Positions 25,947 to 34,811 of a stretch of 64,000 nucleotides of DNA are shown here, piece by piece. Under the pieces are notes generated by a model. The model saw nothing but the letters and a program-made list of their open reading frames with translations. It had not been told where the DNA came from and searched no databases. Where the stretch lies: the NCBI GenBank assembly GCA_963777905.1, contig CAVZSM010000008.1, positions 124,001 through 188,000 on the forward strand, given 5' to 3'. How positions within the stretch are numbered: the first letter of the stretch is position 1; every line of letters begins with the position of its first letter. Position numbers and translations under genes: made by a program. The DNA comes from Trebonia sp963777905 (GTDB lineage Bacteria; Actinomycetota; Actinomycetes; Streptosporangiales; Streptosporangiaceae).

Positions 25947-26807
25947 ATGGAACCGACTCCGACCCTGGCCCGCCGCTTCTGGGTGGCGATCGAGCCCATT
26001 CACTCCATCGTGTACTTCGCGCCAGAACCGCTCGAGGCCGCCAAGAAGACCGGGCTGCGCGGCTTCTGGATGAGCTATTTCGCCGGCCGGGTGGCGCCGC
26101 TCGGGCCGGTGCCCGTGTCGGCCGTCGAGGCCATGACCTACGGGTTCGCGCCCGCGATGGTCGCGCGGGCCATTCCGGACGCGTGGCGGTTCGCGTCTCC
26201 GTCCGCGGTGCTCGAGGCGCGGCTGTCCAGCGCGCCCGAGGCGCTGCGGCTGCACGTGGGCGAGCCTGGCCTGGCCGTCGCCGGCGAGCTGGCCGACCTG
26301 TTGTGGGAGGCGGTGGCCGGGTGCCGGTTCGACGGGCGGCCGCTGGCTGCGGCGTGGGCGGCCGTGCCACGGCCCGATGACCCGGTCGCCGCGATGTGGC
26401 TGGCGGCCACCGCGTTGCGCGAGCACCGCGGCGACGGGCACGTGCTCGCCGGGGTGGCGTCCGGGCTGCGCGGGCTCGACGCGACGGTGACGTTGGTGGC
26501 GACCGGCGCGATCTCGCGCGACCTGATCCAGCCGACCCGCGGGTGGAGCGACGAGGACTGGTCCGCGTCCGTGCGGCGGCTGCGGGCGCGCGGGCTGCTC
26601 GACTCCGGCGGACGGCTCACCAAGACCGGCGGCGCGCTGCGCCGTGAGGTCGAGGACCTGACCGACCGGCTCGCCGCCGGCCCGGTCGAGCGGCTCGGGT
26701 CGACCGGCGTCGAGCGGGCGATCGAGCTGGCGACGCCGGTCAGCAGGCACCTGATCGACACCGGGGTGATGCCGGTGCCGAATCCGATCGGCCTGCCGCG
26801 GCCGTGA
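25947..26807 (+). CDS. SCO6745-family protein
   Basis: A 286-residue soluble protein matching, from memory, the actinobacterial SCO6745 family: LARRFWVAIEPIHSIVYFAPE near the N-terminus, GFWMSYFAGRVAPLGPVP, and YGFAPAMVARAIPDAW. The C-terminal part looks like a winged helix (DEDWSASVRRLRARGLLDS, LTKTGGALRREVE). The function is unproven; the HTH-like end suggests a regulator or modulator. It overlaps the GNAT gene by GTGA (26804-26807) and faces a MocR gene, so the pair may be the MocR target operon. Confidence 0.78.
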   Translation: MEPTPTLARRFWVAIEPIHSIVYFAPEPLEAAKKTGLRGFWMSYFAGRVAPLGPVPVSAVEAMTYGFAPAMVARAIPDAWRFASPSAVLEARLSSAPEALRLHVGEPGLAVAGELADLLWEAVAGCRFDGRPLAAAWAAVPRPDDPVAAMWLAATALREHRGDGHVLAGVASGLRGLDATVTLVATGAISRDLIQPTRGWSDEDWSASVRRLRARGLLDSGGRLTKTGGALRREVEDLTDRLAAGPVERLGSTGVERAIELATPVSRHLIDTGVMPVPNPIGLPRP

Positions 26808-27334
26808 GCGCCGTGGACGTGTCGCCGACGTCGGTTGCGGCGGGGACGTGCTCTGTGCGGCGGGCGGCCGCGGCGGACCGGCCGGCGCTGGAGCGGATGC
26901 TGGCGCGGTGCACGGGGCAGACCAGGTACCGGCGGTTTCACGGTCCTGTCACCGCGTTCCCCGAGCGGTACCTGACCGAGGCGCTGTCCGGCAGCCCGTT
27001 GCACTTCGCGCTGGTGGCCTGCCTTGACGAGGACGCGGAGAGGGACGGCACTGTGGTGGAGGGCACCGTCGTCGCGCTCGCGAGCTGCCGCGCGGTGGAC
27101 GAGGGCGTCGCCGAGCTGGGCATCCTGGTCGAGGACGACTGGCAGCGCCGCGGCCTCGGGGGTGACCTGCTGGGGGAGATCGTGGCGTACGCCGCCAGGA
27201 CCGGGCTGCGCGCGCTGCAGGCTCAGGTGCTCGCGGAGCAGCCGTGGATCGTGGGGCTGCTGCGGCGCCACGGCACCTGCCGGGTGGCAGGTGCGGGCCC
27301 GGCGCTGCACGTGACGCTGACGCTGCCCCGGTAA
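26804..27334 (+). CDS. GNAT-family acetyltransferase
   Basis: A 176-residue GNAT enzyme starting at the GTG inside the overlap with the upstream gene. Motif A is ELGILVEDDWQRRGLGGDLL, with the acetyl-CoA loop QRRGLG; the N-terminus (CSVRRAAAADRPALERMLAR) and RYRRFHGP are typical. Translationally coupled to the SCO6745-family gene. Substrate unknown. Confidence 0.82.
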   Translation: MSAVDVSPTSVAAGTCSVRRAAAADRPALERMLARCTGQTRYRRFHGPVTAFPERYLTEALSGSPLHFALVACLDEDAERDGTVVEGTVVALASCRAVDEGVAELGILVEDDWQRRGLGGDLLGEIVAYAARTGLRALQAQVLAEQPWIVGLLRRHGTCRVAGAGPALHVTLTLPR

Positions 27335-27358
27335 GTGCCGCCCGCGCGGCCCGGGTCG

Positions 27359-28597
27359 CTAGGCGAGCGCCGCTTCGTGGAGCTCATCGGTGAACGCCGC
27401 GGCCGGCAGCCGGTCCGGGCCGACGAATATCGCGCTCAGGGCCAGCCGCAGGTCATCCCGGCCGCTCCTGCCCGCCGCGTACAGCCGGGCGCGCCTGGCC
27501 CGGCCGGCGTCGGTGAAGGTGGTCATCAACTCCGCGTAGGTGGTGGAGACGCGCCGCATGCGGCGAAGCCGTTCGGCGCGCTGTTCGGCGTACGGGCGCA
27601 ATCCCGCTGTCGTCCAGTCGGCTGACGACACCAGCAGTTCGGACAGCGCGCGCACGTCGCGCAGCGCGAGCGACAGGCCCTGGCCGTCCACCGGGTTGTC
27701 GTAGCCGCCCGCGTCGCCGGCGAGGACAACCCCGTCCGCGCAGGGCTCGTCGCACCAGGTCTGGTCCCCGCCGAACGTCCCGCACGGTCCCGCCGGCGTG
27801 ACCTGGCTCAGGCCCAGCGACTCCGGGATGGCCCGCAGCCGGGCGAACGCCTCGATGAAGCGCTGCGCGCCGGCCCGGCCGGCCCACCGGGTCGCCTGCT
27901 CGTTCGCGTGGCAGATATAGAGGCGGAGGCGGCCGCCGCCCTGCGGGAACACGAAGAACATGCAGTCCCCTTCGACGCCGATGGAGTACTGGTCCTCTGG
28001 CCACTTGCCCGCGCCCTCCACCAGCAGGCCGGTGGCCACGTGGGTGGCCGGGATCTTGTTCATCTGGATGCCGGACTGCTTGCGCACCGTCGACGTGCGG
28101 CCGTCCGCGCCGATAACCAGCCGCGGCCGCACCTCTGTCTCCCTGCCATCGCGATAGGTGACCGACGGTCGCTTGCCCGGCTGCACCCGCACCTCCGCGG
28201 CGCCGGAGACCACGTCCACCCCGGAACGCGCGGCGTCGTCCGCGAGCGCCCGGCACGTCCCGGGATGGGACGCGCACAGCCCGCCGGAAACGCCGGGAAA
28301 GACGGTCGAGTTGTCCCTCTTGGCCGCCTCGGCCGCGGACGGGTCCACAAGCTCGTCGTATGCGACGCTGTAGCGCGCGTCGACGGCGCGGGTGGAGCGG
28401 ATCACGTCTTCGAGCCCGAGAGCCCGTGCTTCCAGCACTCCCCACGGGGCCATGAACTCGCCGCGCACCCGGTCTCGGTAGCCGCGCTGGCGTTCGAGCA
28501 GCAGCACCCTGATGCCGCGCCGGGCCAGGACAGCGGAGAGTGAAGCGCCCGCGATGCCGCCGCCGACGACAACGATGTCAGGCTGATTGAGCCGCAT
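27359..28597 (-). CDS. FAD-dependent monooxygenase (PHBH fold)
   Basis: A 412-residue flavoprotein. The FAD dinucleotide motif is VVVGGGIAGASLS (residues 9-21), the middle DG motif is VIGADGRTSTVRK, and the third is VVLAGDAGGYDNPVDGQG (the GD motif with the P-x-x-G-x-G part). Group A aromatic-hydroxylase/geranylgeranyl-reductase-like oxidoreductases share this plan; the substrate is not evident. It is followed upstream on the same strand by a hydrolase-LuxR fusion gene, which may regulate it. The 159-base gap between them probably holds the promoter. Confidence 0.84.
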   Translation of the reverse strand: MRLNQPDIVVVGGGIAGASLSAVLARRGIRVLLLERQRGYRDRVRGEFMAPWGVLEARALGLEDVIRSTRAVDARYSVAYDELVDPSAAEAAKRDNSTVFPGVSGGLCASHPGTCRALADDAARSGVDVVSGAAEVRVQPGKRPSVTYRDGRETEVRPRLVIGADGRTSTVRKQSGIQMNKIPATHVATGLLVEGAGKWPEDQYSIGVEGDCMFFVFPQGGGRLRLYICHANEQATRWAGRAGAQRFIEAFARLRAIPESLGLSQVTPAGPCGTFGGDQTWCDEPCADGVVLAGDAGGYDNPVDGQGLSLALRDVRALSELLVSSADWTTAGLRPYAEQRAERLRRMRRVSTTYAELMTTFTDAGRARRARLYAAGRSGRDDLRLALSAIFVGPDRLPAAAFTDELHEAALA

Positions 28598-28756
28598 GAC
28601 TGAAACCCCGTTCTTGTGCGCGGTACACGTCCCCGTGACGTGGGTAACCGACAGCTCAAGTCCACCAGCGGGGACGCCCGTGCGGCATCGGGCGGACCGG
28701 CCATCTTCCGCTGGCCCGATCAGGCCATGACGGTGCTGTAGCCGGGCTTCCCTGGC

Positions 28757-29821
28757 TTACGGGCCGAGCAGGCCGGCCCGCGCGGCGGCCGCAGCGGCCG
28801 CGGCGCGCGTGGGCCGCCGCAGCTTCGCCAGGATGTTCGCCACGTGGCGGTGCACGGTGTGCGGGCTGATCACGAGGCGTTCGGCGATCTGCGCGTCGCT
28901 CAGGCCCGCCGCGACCAGCACGAGGACCTCCCGTTCCCTGGCGCTCAGCTCGCCGAGCGTGCCTGTGTCGGCGCTGGCACGGTCCTCGCTGGGCGGCGCG
29001 GGCGGGCCCTCGATCCCGAGGAACGGCGCGACGACGCGCAGCACGGCGTCGCCGTCACCGTGCCACGGCAGGTGGGTGTTCCCCGGCAGCGTCACGAGGT
29101 CGGCGCGCGGGAGCAAGGCGGCCACCTCGCGGGCGCCTTTCAGGCCCATCGCGCGGTCGCGCTCGCGGTGCACGACCAGGGCCGGCGCGTGAACCCTGGG
29201 CAGCTCGTCGCGCACGTCGGTGTCGTAGATCAGCGCGAGCAGGTCGGCGGCTACTTCGGCGCCGGCGGCCGTGCGCTGCGCCGTGGTGAAGGCGGCCCGG
29301 TCCTCGGCCGACCAGTCCGGGCCGAACATGTCCGCAAGCAGCCGGCTGCCCAGCCCCCAGTGCGAGCGGACCAGGCCGATCATGCTGGCCTGCGCCTCCG
29401 GCGAGCCGAGCGCGTGGCCCTGCGCGTAGCTGCCGTAGAGCACGAGGTGATCGACGCGCTCCGGCCGCCGGGCGGCGAAGCTCACGGCGGTACAGCTCCC
29501 GCACGAGATGCCCAGCAGCGCCGCCCGCGCCAGGCCGAGCTCGTCAACGACGGCGCACAGCGTCGCGTCCTCGAAGTCCTTGGTGAACGTCTCGGCCGGC
29601 CGGTCCCGGTCGGACAGGCCGGTCCCGAGCCGGTCATACCGCACGACCGTGCGCCCGGCCGCCAGGCCCTCGACGAAGCGGCGCAGCGGACCGAAGTGCC
29701 AGTCTTCGACGACGTTGGAGACCCACCAGGCAGGCAGCACCACCGGCGGGCCGCTGCCGACCACGGCAAACGCGATCCGCTGCCCGCCCGGCAGCCGCAC
29801 GAAGCCGGTCGTCTGTCTCAC
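28757..29821 (-). CDS. Alpha/beta-hydrolase fused to a LuxR-type HTH
   Basis: A 354-residue one-component regulator. Residues 1-265 form an alpha/beta hydrolase: RYDRLGTGLSD, nucleophile elbow GISCGS (Ser106) and the late His in GNTHLPWHG. Residues about 290-350 form a LuxR helix-turn-helix (LSAREREVLVLVAAGLSDAQ, LVISPHTVHRHVANILAKL). The hydrolase domain probably binds or cleaves a small ligand and switches DNA binding. The FAD monooxygenase gene lies just downstream on the same strand and is a candidate target. Confidence 0.87.
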   Translation of the reverse strand: MRQTTGFVRLPGGQRIAFAVVGSGPPVVLPAWWVSNVVEDWHFGPLRRFVEGLAAGRTVVRYDRLGTGLSDRDRPAETFTKDFEDATLCAVVDELGLARAALLGISCGSCTAVSFAARRPERVDHLVLYGSYAQGHALGSPEAQASMIGLVRSHWGLGSRLLADMFGPDWSAEDRAAFTTAQRTAAGAEVAADLLALIYDTDVRDELPRVHAPALVVHRERDRAMGLKGAREVAALLPRADLVTLPGNTHLPWHGDGDAVLRVVAPFLGIEGPPAPPSEDRASADTGTLGELSAREREVLVLVAAGLSDAQIAERLVISPHTVHRHVANILAKLRRPTRAAAAAAAARAGLLGP

Positions 29822-29886
29822 CGGCTCACAGTAGCCCGCGCGCCGGCGCCGGCGCCATCACGAAGCCGCGCCGTGTAACGCCCAGG

Positions 29887-31113
29887 TCAGTCCCGTCGTC
29901 CCAGTCGGGCGGCGATCGGCCGCCAGACGGCGAACTGGGCCAGGGACAGCGCCAGGACGAACGGCAGCAGCGCCTGCATTCCGGCGTTCTGGGCGATCGT
30001 GCCCGCCAGCCAGGGCAGCGCGGAGCCGCCGATCACGGCCCCCGCGTTCATGACGCCGATGGCGGTGGGCACCAGGCGCGGCTGCGTGAGCCGCGGCACG
30101 ATCGCCATGGTGGTCGGGAAGACCGGGCCGAGGAAGAAGCCGAGCAGGCCGAACGCCACGCAGGCCACCGCGGCCGGCGACAGCCAGGCCGCCGCGATGG
30201 CGGCGGTGATGCCGGCCAGGCACGCGTAGATCATGGCGGCCGTGGTCGCGCCGGCCCGCGCGGCGATCGGGCTGATCAGGAACCGGCCGAGGGTCAGCCC
30301 CAGCCAGAACCCGCTGATCGTGTAGCCGGCGATTGACGCGTGCAGGCCCCGCGCCTGCACCAGGTAGCTGAACCCCCAGTTGCCCACGCCGAGCTCGACA
30401 CCGACGTAGACGAACAGCATCGCCGTGCCGAGCTGGACACCCCGGTCCCTGAGCGCGGTGTGCAGCATGCCGCGCCGGGCCGGCGCAGGCGCCGGCGACG
30501 GTCCTGGTCCGTCAGGCACCGCGTGAACGACAGGCGCGCCGGGGGCATCGGTGGCGCTCCGCTCCCGTCCCGGGTAGGCCAGCAGGAAGCCGGCGACCAG
30601 CGGGACGCCGGCCGCGGCCACCACCAGCCAGACCACCGTCCAGGAGGCGAAGCCCAGGATCCAGGCGGCCAGCGGCGGCCCGATGAGCGCGCCGACGCCG
30701 AAGAACGCGTGCAGCCGGTTGAGCAGCGTCGTCGCGCCGGGCAGCCCCGCGATGTAGACGTTGAGCGCCGACTCGAGAACCCCGGTGCCGTACCCGAGGA
30801 CCAGCTGTGCCAGCACGAACGCGATGAACGGCGGGCGGGTGGCGAGGTACAGCCCGGCCAGCACGAAGGCGCCGCCGCCGGCGGTCAGCGCGATCCGGAT
30901 CCCGGCCCGGTGGATCAGCGCACCGGTGCTGACGCTGGCCAGCACGAACCCGGCGGACCCGGTGAAGAAGATGATCCCGATCGTGGCCCGGTCCACCCCG
31001 TAGCTGGCCATCTGCGACGGCAGCAGCACGCCGCTGATCCCCACGTTGATGCCGACCAGGACGAACGCGGCGTAGGACACCAGCACCGGCGGCCGGGCCT
31101 GCCGAAGCCTCAC
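29887..31113 (-). CDS. MFS transporter
   Basis: A 408-residue protein with about twelve membrane helices in two halves joined by a Pro-rich cytosolic loop (GPGPSPAPAPARRG near residue 190-210). Loop 2-3 carries the weak motif GALIHRAGIRIAL, typical of the FucP-like branch of the major facilitator superfamily. The substrate is not predictable; efflux or sugar uptake are both possible. It ends 66 bases before the hydrolase-LuxR start. Confidence 0.85.
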   Translation of the reverse strand: MRLRQARPPVLVSYAAFVLVGINVGISGVLLPSQMASYGVDRATIGIIFFTGSAGFVLASVSTGALIHRAGIRIALTAGGGAFVLAGLYLATRPPFIAFVLAQLVLGYGTGVLESALNVYIAGLPGATTLLNRLHAFFGVGALIGPPLAAWILGFASWTVVWLVVAAAGVPLVAGFLLAYPGRERSATDAPGAPVVHAVPDGPGPSPAPAPARRGMLHTALRDRGVQLGTAMLFVYVGVELGVGNWGFSYLVQARGLHASIAGYTISGFWLGLTLGRFLISPIAARAGATTAAMIYACLAGITAAIAAAWLSPAAVACVAFGLLGFFLGPVFPTTMAIVPRLTQPRLVPTAIGVMNAGAVIGGSALPWLAGTIAQNAGMQALLPFVLALSLAQFAVWRPIAARLGRRD

Positions 31114-31176
31114 GAATTCTCCAGACTTGACCGGAACGGGGAATCCGAGACTATCGGTGGCCGGGCAGTGACCTGG

Positions 31177-31596
31177 TTAGCCCGGCTGGCCGCTGTCCTT
31201 CAGCGCACCCCAGCCGTGCCAGCCGTCTACGGCGATCCACGCGCTGATCCGGCCGCGATCACGCCGCGGGTAAGGCTTGCCCGTGTACTGCCTGGCCACA
31301 CGGTCGATGTCGGCCAGGCCGGTGTCGTCACGCATCTCGTCGACGTGGCCGATGATGCTGAGGTGGGTGTACCAGCCGCCTTCATCGAGCACGTCGAGCG
31401 CGACCCGGGGATCGTTGCGCATGTGCGCCACCCGCTTACGGCCCTCGTCCATGTTCACCAGCACCCGGCCGTCGTCCCAGAGATACCAGGTGGCCGTGGC
31501 CACCGGCTGGCCGTCTCGCCGCAGCGTGGTGATGACCGCCGGGTTGGGCTTGCGCAGCATGGCCACCGCGGCGTCGGGTAGCGGTGGTTTCGACAT
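31177..31596 (-). CDS. PPOX-class flavin/F420-dependent enzyme
   Basis: A 139-residue split-barrel protein: NPAVITTLRRDGQPVATATW, then VLVNMDEGRKRVAHMRNDPRVALDV and a C-terminal RISAWIAVDGWHGWG. This is the pyridoxamine-oxidase-like fold used by many actinobacterial F420H2- or FMN-dependent reductases. The substrate is unknown. It is divergent from the ChrB-like gene. Confidence 0.84.
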   Translation of the reverse strand: MSKPPLPDAAVAMLRKPNPAVITTLRRDGQPVATATWYLWDDGRVLVNMDEGRKRVAHMRNDPRVALDVLDEGGWYTHLSIIGHVDEMRDDTGLADIDRVARQYTGKPYPRRDRGRISAWIAVDGWHGWGALKDSGQPG

Positions 31597-31724
31597 GCGG
31601 TACCTCCCAGGGAAGCTGTGGTGACGGGTTCAGCTGGGATGCTGCCCGCACGGCTCCGCCGTACACCCGTCCCGCCGTAACGCGGCGCCGCGGCTTGGCT
31701 GTAACGGGTGGTACCTTCGCTGGC

Positions 31725-32273
31725 GTGGCAGCGGATGACCAGGCGCGGTGGCTGATGCTCGTCGTGCGGCTGCCGGCCGAGCCGTCCCGGCACCGGGTGG
31801 CGGTGTGGCGTGAGCTGCGGCGCGCCGGCGCGGTGCCGCTCGGCCAGGGGTGCTGGGCGCTGCCCGAGGTTCCGGCGGTCGCGGACAAGGTCGCGCGGGT
31901 CGAAGACCTGGTCGGCCGCGGCGACGGAGAGGTGATCACGCTGCGGGCGGCAGGCCGCGCCGAGGCAGACACGGCCCGGCTGTCCGCCTTGTTCACCGCG
32001 GCGCGGCAGGCGGAGTGGGCGGAGTTCATCGCGGACTGCGGCAAGTTCGACGCGGAGATCGGCTCCGAGATCGCCAAGAGCAAATTCACCCTGGCCGAGC
32101 TGGAAGAGGAAGAGCAGAGCCTGGACCGGCTCCGCCGCTGGCACCGGGAACTGGCCGCCCGCGACGTGTTCGGCGCGCCGAACGCCGCCGAGGCCGGCCA
32201 GCAGCTCAAGCACTGCGCCGAACGGCTGGCCGACTACACCGAGCGGGTCTTCCGCGCCGTCCACCAGATGTGA
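31725..32273 (+). CDS. Chromate resistance protein ChrB N-domain-like
   Basis: About 182 residues from GTG 31725. The beginning WLMLVVRLPAEPSRHRVAVW, RRAGAVPLGQGCWALP and the long helical, acidic C-terminus (LAELEEEEQSLDRLRRWHRE) match the ChrB N-terminal family. ChrB in other bacteria regulates chromate efflux, but a ChrA transporter is not nearby, so the substrate link is unproven. A strong hairpin follows the stop (32304-32338). Confidence 0.75.
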   Translation: MAADDQARWLMLVVRLPAEPSRHRVAVWRELRRAGAVPLGQGCWALPEVPAVADKVARVEDLVGRGDGEVITLRAAGRAEADTARLSALFTAARQAEWAEFIADCGKFDAEIGSEIAKSKFTLAELEEEEQSLDRLRRWHRELAARDVFGAPNAAEAGQQLKHCAERLADYTERVFRAVHQM

Positions 32274-32303
32274 CTTATCGTCTACATTGTCGTAGAAGAA
32301 GTG

Positions 32304-32338
32304 AACCCGGATGTGCACGGGGGCCGCACATCCGGGTT
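32304..32338 (+). terminator. 13-bp perfect hairpin behind the ChrB-like gene
   Basis: AACCCGGATGTGC pairs exactly with GCACATCCGGGTT across a 9-base loop, 30 bases after the stop. It is very stable but without a T-tract; it probably separates the ChrB-like gene from DedA. Confidence 0.65.
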
Positions 32339-32395
32339 ACCCTTCACATGGTAGCAGCCGTTACATCCGCTTGAGGACGTGCCGCAGGAGCGAGG

Positions 32396-33100
32396 GTGAA
32401 CATCGGCCAGCTGATCGCCAGCTACGGGTACTGGGCGGTGTTCGGCCTGGTGGCGGCCGAGAGCCTGGGGGTGCCGCTGCCGGGAGAGACCGCGCTGATC
32501 ATCGCCGGCACGTACGCAGGGACCACCCACCACCTGAACCCGTGGCTGATCTTCGCCGTCGCCTCCGCGGCCGCCATCATCGGAGACAACATCGGGTTCT
32601 GGATCGGCGACAAGGGCGGTTACCGGCTGGCCCGCCGCTACGGGAGCAAGGTCCGGCTGGATGAGCGGAAGCTGAAAACCGCCCGCTACCTGTTCGACCG
32701 GCACGGCACCAAGGTGGTGTTCTTCGGCCGGTTCGTGTCCGTCCTGCGCACCTACGCGGCGTTCCTGGCAGGCACCAGCCGGATGCGGTGGCGCAAGTTC
32801 CTGCCCGCCAACGCCGCCGGCGGCATCGTCTGGGCCGGGATCTACACGGCCGTGGCCTACCTGGCAGGGAACTGGCTGCAGCGGACATCCGGCACGATCG
32901 ACTGGATCTTGGGCGGCGCCGCGGTCGTCGCGATCGTCGTGGTGGTGCTGCTGGTGCGCCGCCAGTCCGGGCAGCTCGCCGACCGCGCCGAGAAGGCCTA
33001 TCCAGGGCCGCTAGACGAGCTTCCCCGCCGCCCAGAGCCCCCTGACCAGGCCGGGCCCTCCCGGCCCGGAATACCTCCGCGTTCCGGGCGTTATAGTTAG
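32396..33100 (+). CDS. DedA-family (VTT domain) membrane protein
   Basis: A 234-residue membrane protein. Family motifs are ESLGVPLPGETALIIAG near the N-terminus and FFGRFVSVLRTYAAFLAGTSRMRWRKFL, with the GR-x(n)-R-x-x-x-x-x-AG pattern. Several hydrophobic segments follow and a Pro/Arg-rich tail ends the protein. DedA proteins are linked to lipid-carrier recycling (for instance undecaprenyl phosphate or phosphatidylethanolamine flipping) and to envelope integrity. The end of the gene contains a stem (33064-33089) and a TATAGT that may serve the following riboswitch. Confidence 0.88.
   Translation: MNIGQLIASYGYWAVFGLVAAESLGVPLPGETALIIAGTYAGTTHHLNPWLIFAVASAAAIIGDNIGFWIGDKGGYRLARRYGSKVRLDERKLKTARYLFDRHGTKVVFFGRFVSVLRTYAAFLAGTSRMRWRKFLPANAAGGIVWAGIYTAVAYLAGNWLQRTSGTIDWILGGAAVVAIVVVVLLVRRQSGQLADRAEKAYPGPLDELPRRPEPPDQAGPSRPGIPPRSGRYS
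33064..33089 (+). terminator. Stem at the 3' end of the DedA gene
   Basis: GCCCGGAA and TTCCGGGC form an 8-bp stem with a 10-base loop, followed by GTTATAGTT. It lies inside the last codons of the DedA gene and may attenuate read-through into the manganese riboswitch. It is only a weak terminator by sequence. Confidence 0.4.
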
Positions 33101-33104
33101 CGAA

Positions 33105-33205
33105 GCGAAGGGGAGTAGCTCTTCCGCCGGACCGTCGACATACTGGTCCCGCATTGCGGGACCCGGCGCCCGGGAGCCGCCAGGCTTGAGCGAGACCTTC
33201 GGGCC
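33105..33205 (+). promoter_or_regulatory. yybP-ykoY manganese riboswitch
   Basis: Leader of the UPF0016/GDT1 gene. GGGGAGTAGC (33110-33119), GTCGACATACTGG (33134-33146), GCCGCCAGG (33176-33184) and GCTTGAGCGAGACCTTC (33184-33200) match, in order, the conserved segments of the yybP-ykoY motif that binds Mn2+ in the junction loops; the intervening stem TCCCGCATTGCGGGA pairs well. The motif commonly controls Mn2+ exporters of exactly this family. The likely promoter is TATAGT at 33093-33098. Binding should switch expression on when Mn2+ is high. Confidence 0.85.
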
Positions 33206-33231
33206 GCAGGACCCGATGAGGAGCCTCTCAG

Positions 33232-33813
33232 ATGAGCCTGGCCATCGCCGCCACCGTATTCGCTGTCATCTTCCTCTCCGAGCTGCCGGACAAGACCGCC
33301 CTGGCGAGCCTGGTGCTCGGCAGCCGCTACCGGCCGGCCTGGGTCTTCTCCGGCATCGCCGCCGCGTTCGCCGTGCACGTCGGGCTGGCGCTCGCGGCCG
33401 GCAGCCTGCTGGCCCTGATTCCGCACCGCCCGCTGGAGATTGTGGTCGCCGTCCTGTTCGCGCTGGGCGCGGTGCTGCTGCTGCGCGGCAGGCACGAGAG
33501 CGACGATGAGCACGTCGAGCTGAACAGCAAAAAGCTGGGATTCTGGCGCGTCGCCTGGACCAGCTTCGCGGTCATCCTCGTCGCCGAGTTCGGCGACCTG
33601 ACCCAGATCGCCACCGCCACCCTGGCCGCCCGCTACCACGACCCGCTGTCCGTCGGGGTCGGCGCGGTCCTCGCCCTGTGGGCGGTCGCCGCGCTGGCCA
33701 TCGTCGGCGGCCGCGGCCTGCTCAAGGTCATACCCCTGACCTGGATCACCCGCATCGCCGCCGGGATCATGCTGGTCCTCGCGGGAATCAGCGTGGCCGC
33801 CGCCGTTTCCTGA
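33232..33813 (+). CDS. TMEM165/GDT1 (UPF0016) family Mn2+ transporter
   Basis: A 193-residue membrane protein with six predicted helices in two repeats. The two family signatures are ELPDKTAL near residue 17 and EFGDLTQIA near residue 121 (consensus E-x-G-D-K/R-T/S; the first has Pro for Gly and the second Leu for Lys/Arg). Such proteins export Mn2+ or Ca2+. The yybP-ykoY riboswitch immediately upstream supports a Mn2+ efflux role. Confidence 0.9.
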   Translation: MSLAIAATVFAVIFLSELPDKTALASLVLGSRYRPAWVFSGIAAAFAVHVGLALAAGSLLALIPHRPLEIVVAVLFALGAVLLLRGRHESDDEHVELNSKKLGFWRVAWTSFAVILVAEFGDLTQIATATLAARYHDPLSVGVGAVLALWAVAALAIVGGRGLLKVIPLTWITRIAAGIMLVLAGISVAAAVS

Positions 33814-33833
33814 CCGGGCGGCGGCAGCGCAGG

Positions 33834-34694
33834 CTAAGGGCGTACCTCGGCCGTTCGCGCGCTCGGGTACAGTTCGCGCACTCGCGTCCATGCCGCCAGG
33901 CCCAGCGCTACGACGCCGGCCAGCTGCACCGCGGTGACGACGGTGAGGCCGGCGCCCAGTGCGGTGAGCGTGCGGAAGGACAGGCCGGCCACGATCGCGG
34001 CGGCGAGGAACGACACCGCCAGGATCACCAGCCCGGCAATCACGCCGGGAACCGGGTGGGCGCGCAGCAGCCCCCGCGACCTGGCGGAAGCCATCGCCCC
34101 GGCCAGCACCGCGACCCCAACCGCCTGCAGAATGCCCGCCGCGATACCCGCGCCCTCGCTGGCGGCCGAGGTGAAGCCGTACCCGATGGCCAGCACGAAC
34201 AAGCCGATGGCAGCGACCAGCCACAGGTCCGCCTGGTGCCCGGGGCCGCCATGACCTCCAGGGACCGCGGCTCGCGCGGGACCTTGCTCGGCAAGGGAGG
34301 TGCGTGCCGCGCGGCTCAGGACCAGCAGCGCCCAGATTCCGATGCCGACCGCGGTGGTCACCGGGCCGGCCGTGCTGGACCCGTTCGAGGCGGCGGCGGC
34401 GAGCAGGCCGATCATCAGCAGCAGGGTGCCCAGCGCCGCGGCGGCGATCTCCGCGCCCGCCGCCCACTCGCTGCGCACGACCACTTCCCAGCCCGCGGTG
34501 CACACCGCCGCCATGGCGCCCGCCCCGGCCAGGAACTGTATCCAGCGCCCGGCCTGTGCCAGGTCGCTCGACGCGCCCAGGGAAGAAGCCAGCGTCGCGT
34601 CCGACGCCAGCAGGAATGCGGTGCCAAGCACGAACACGACGGCGGCCGCCACAAGCAGCGCCACCGGTGTCAGCGACTTCGTTATGTGTTCCAC
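33834..34694 (-). CDS. Multi-spanning membrane protein of unknown function
   Basis: About 286 residues from the GTG at 34694, preceded by GAGGG nine bases upstream; an upstream extension is open but unlikely. Some seven or eight hydrophobic segments are visible, with short Arg-rich loops and Gly/Ala-rich helices. There is no motif I recognise. It lies on the minus strand and converges with the Mn2+ transporter gene. Confidence 0.62.
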   Translation of the reverse strand: MEHITKSLTPVALLVAAAVVFVLGTAFLLASDATLASSLGASSDLAQAGRWIQFLAGAGAMAAVCTAGWEVVVRSEWAAGAEIAAAALGTLLLMIGLLAAAASNGSSTAGPVTTAVGIGIWALLVLSRAARTSLAEQGPARAAVPGGHGGPGHQADLWLVAAIGLFVLAIGYGFTSAASEGAGIAAGILQAVGVAVLAGAMASARSRGLLRAHPVPGVIAGLVILAVSFLAAAIVAGLSFRTLTALGAGLTVVTAVQLAGVVALGLAAWTRVRELYPSARTAEVRP

Positions 34695-34811
34695 GACGTT
34701 TCCCTCGTCACATGCTCCCCAAAGAGGCGGTACAAGACTGCCACCCATCCGGCCGCCGGCTGGCGGTTTTGCCGGGAAACACGGCAAAGACCCCGCCTTG
34801 TCAGGCTGCGT

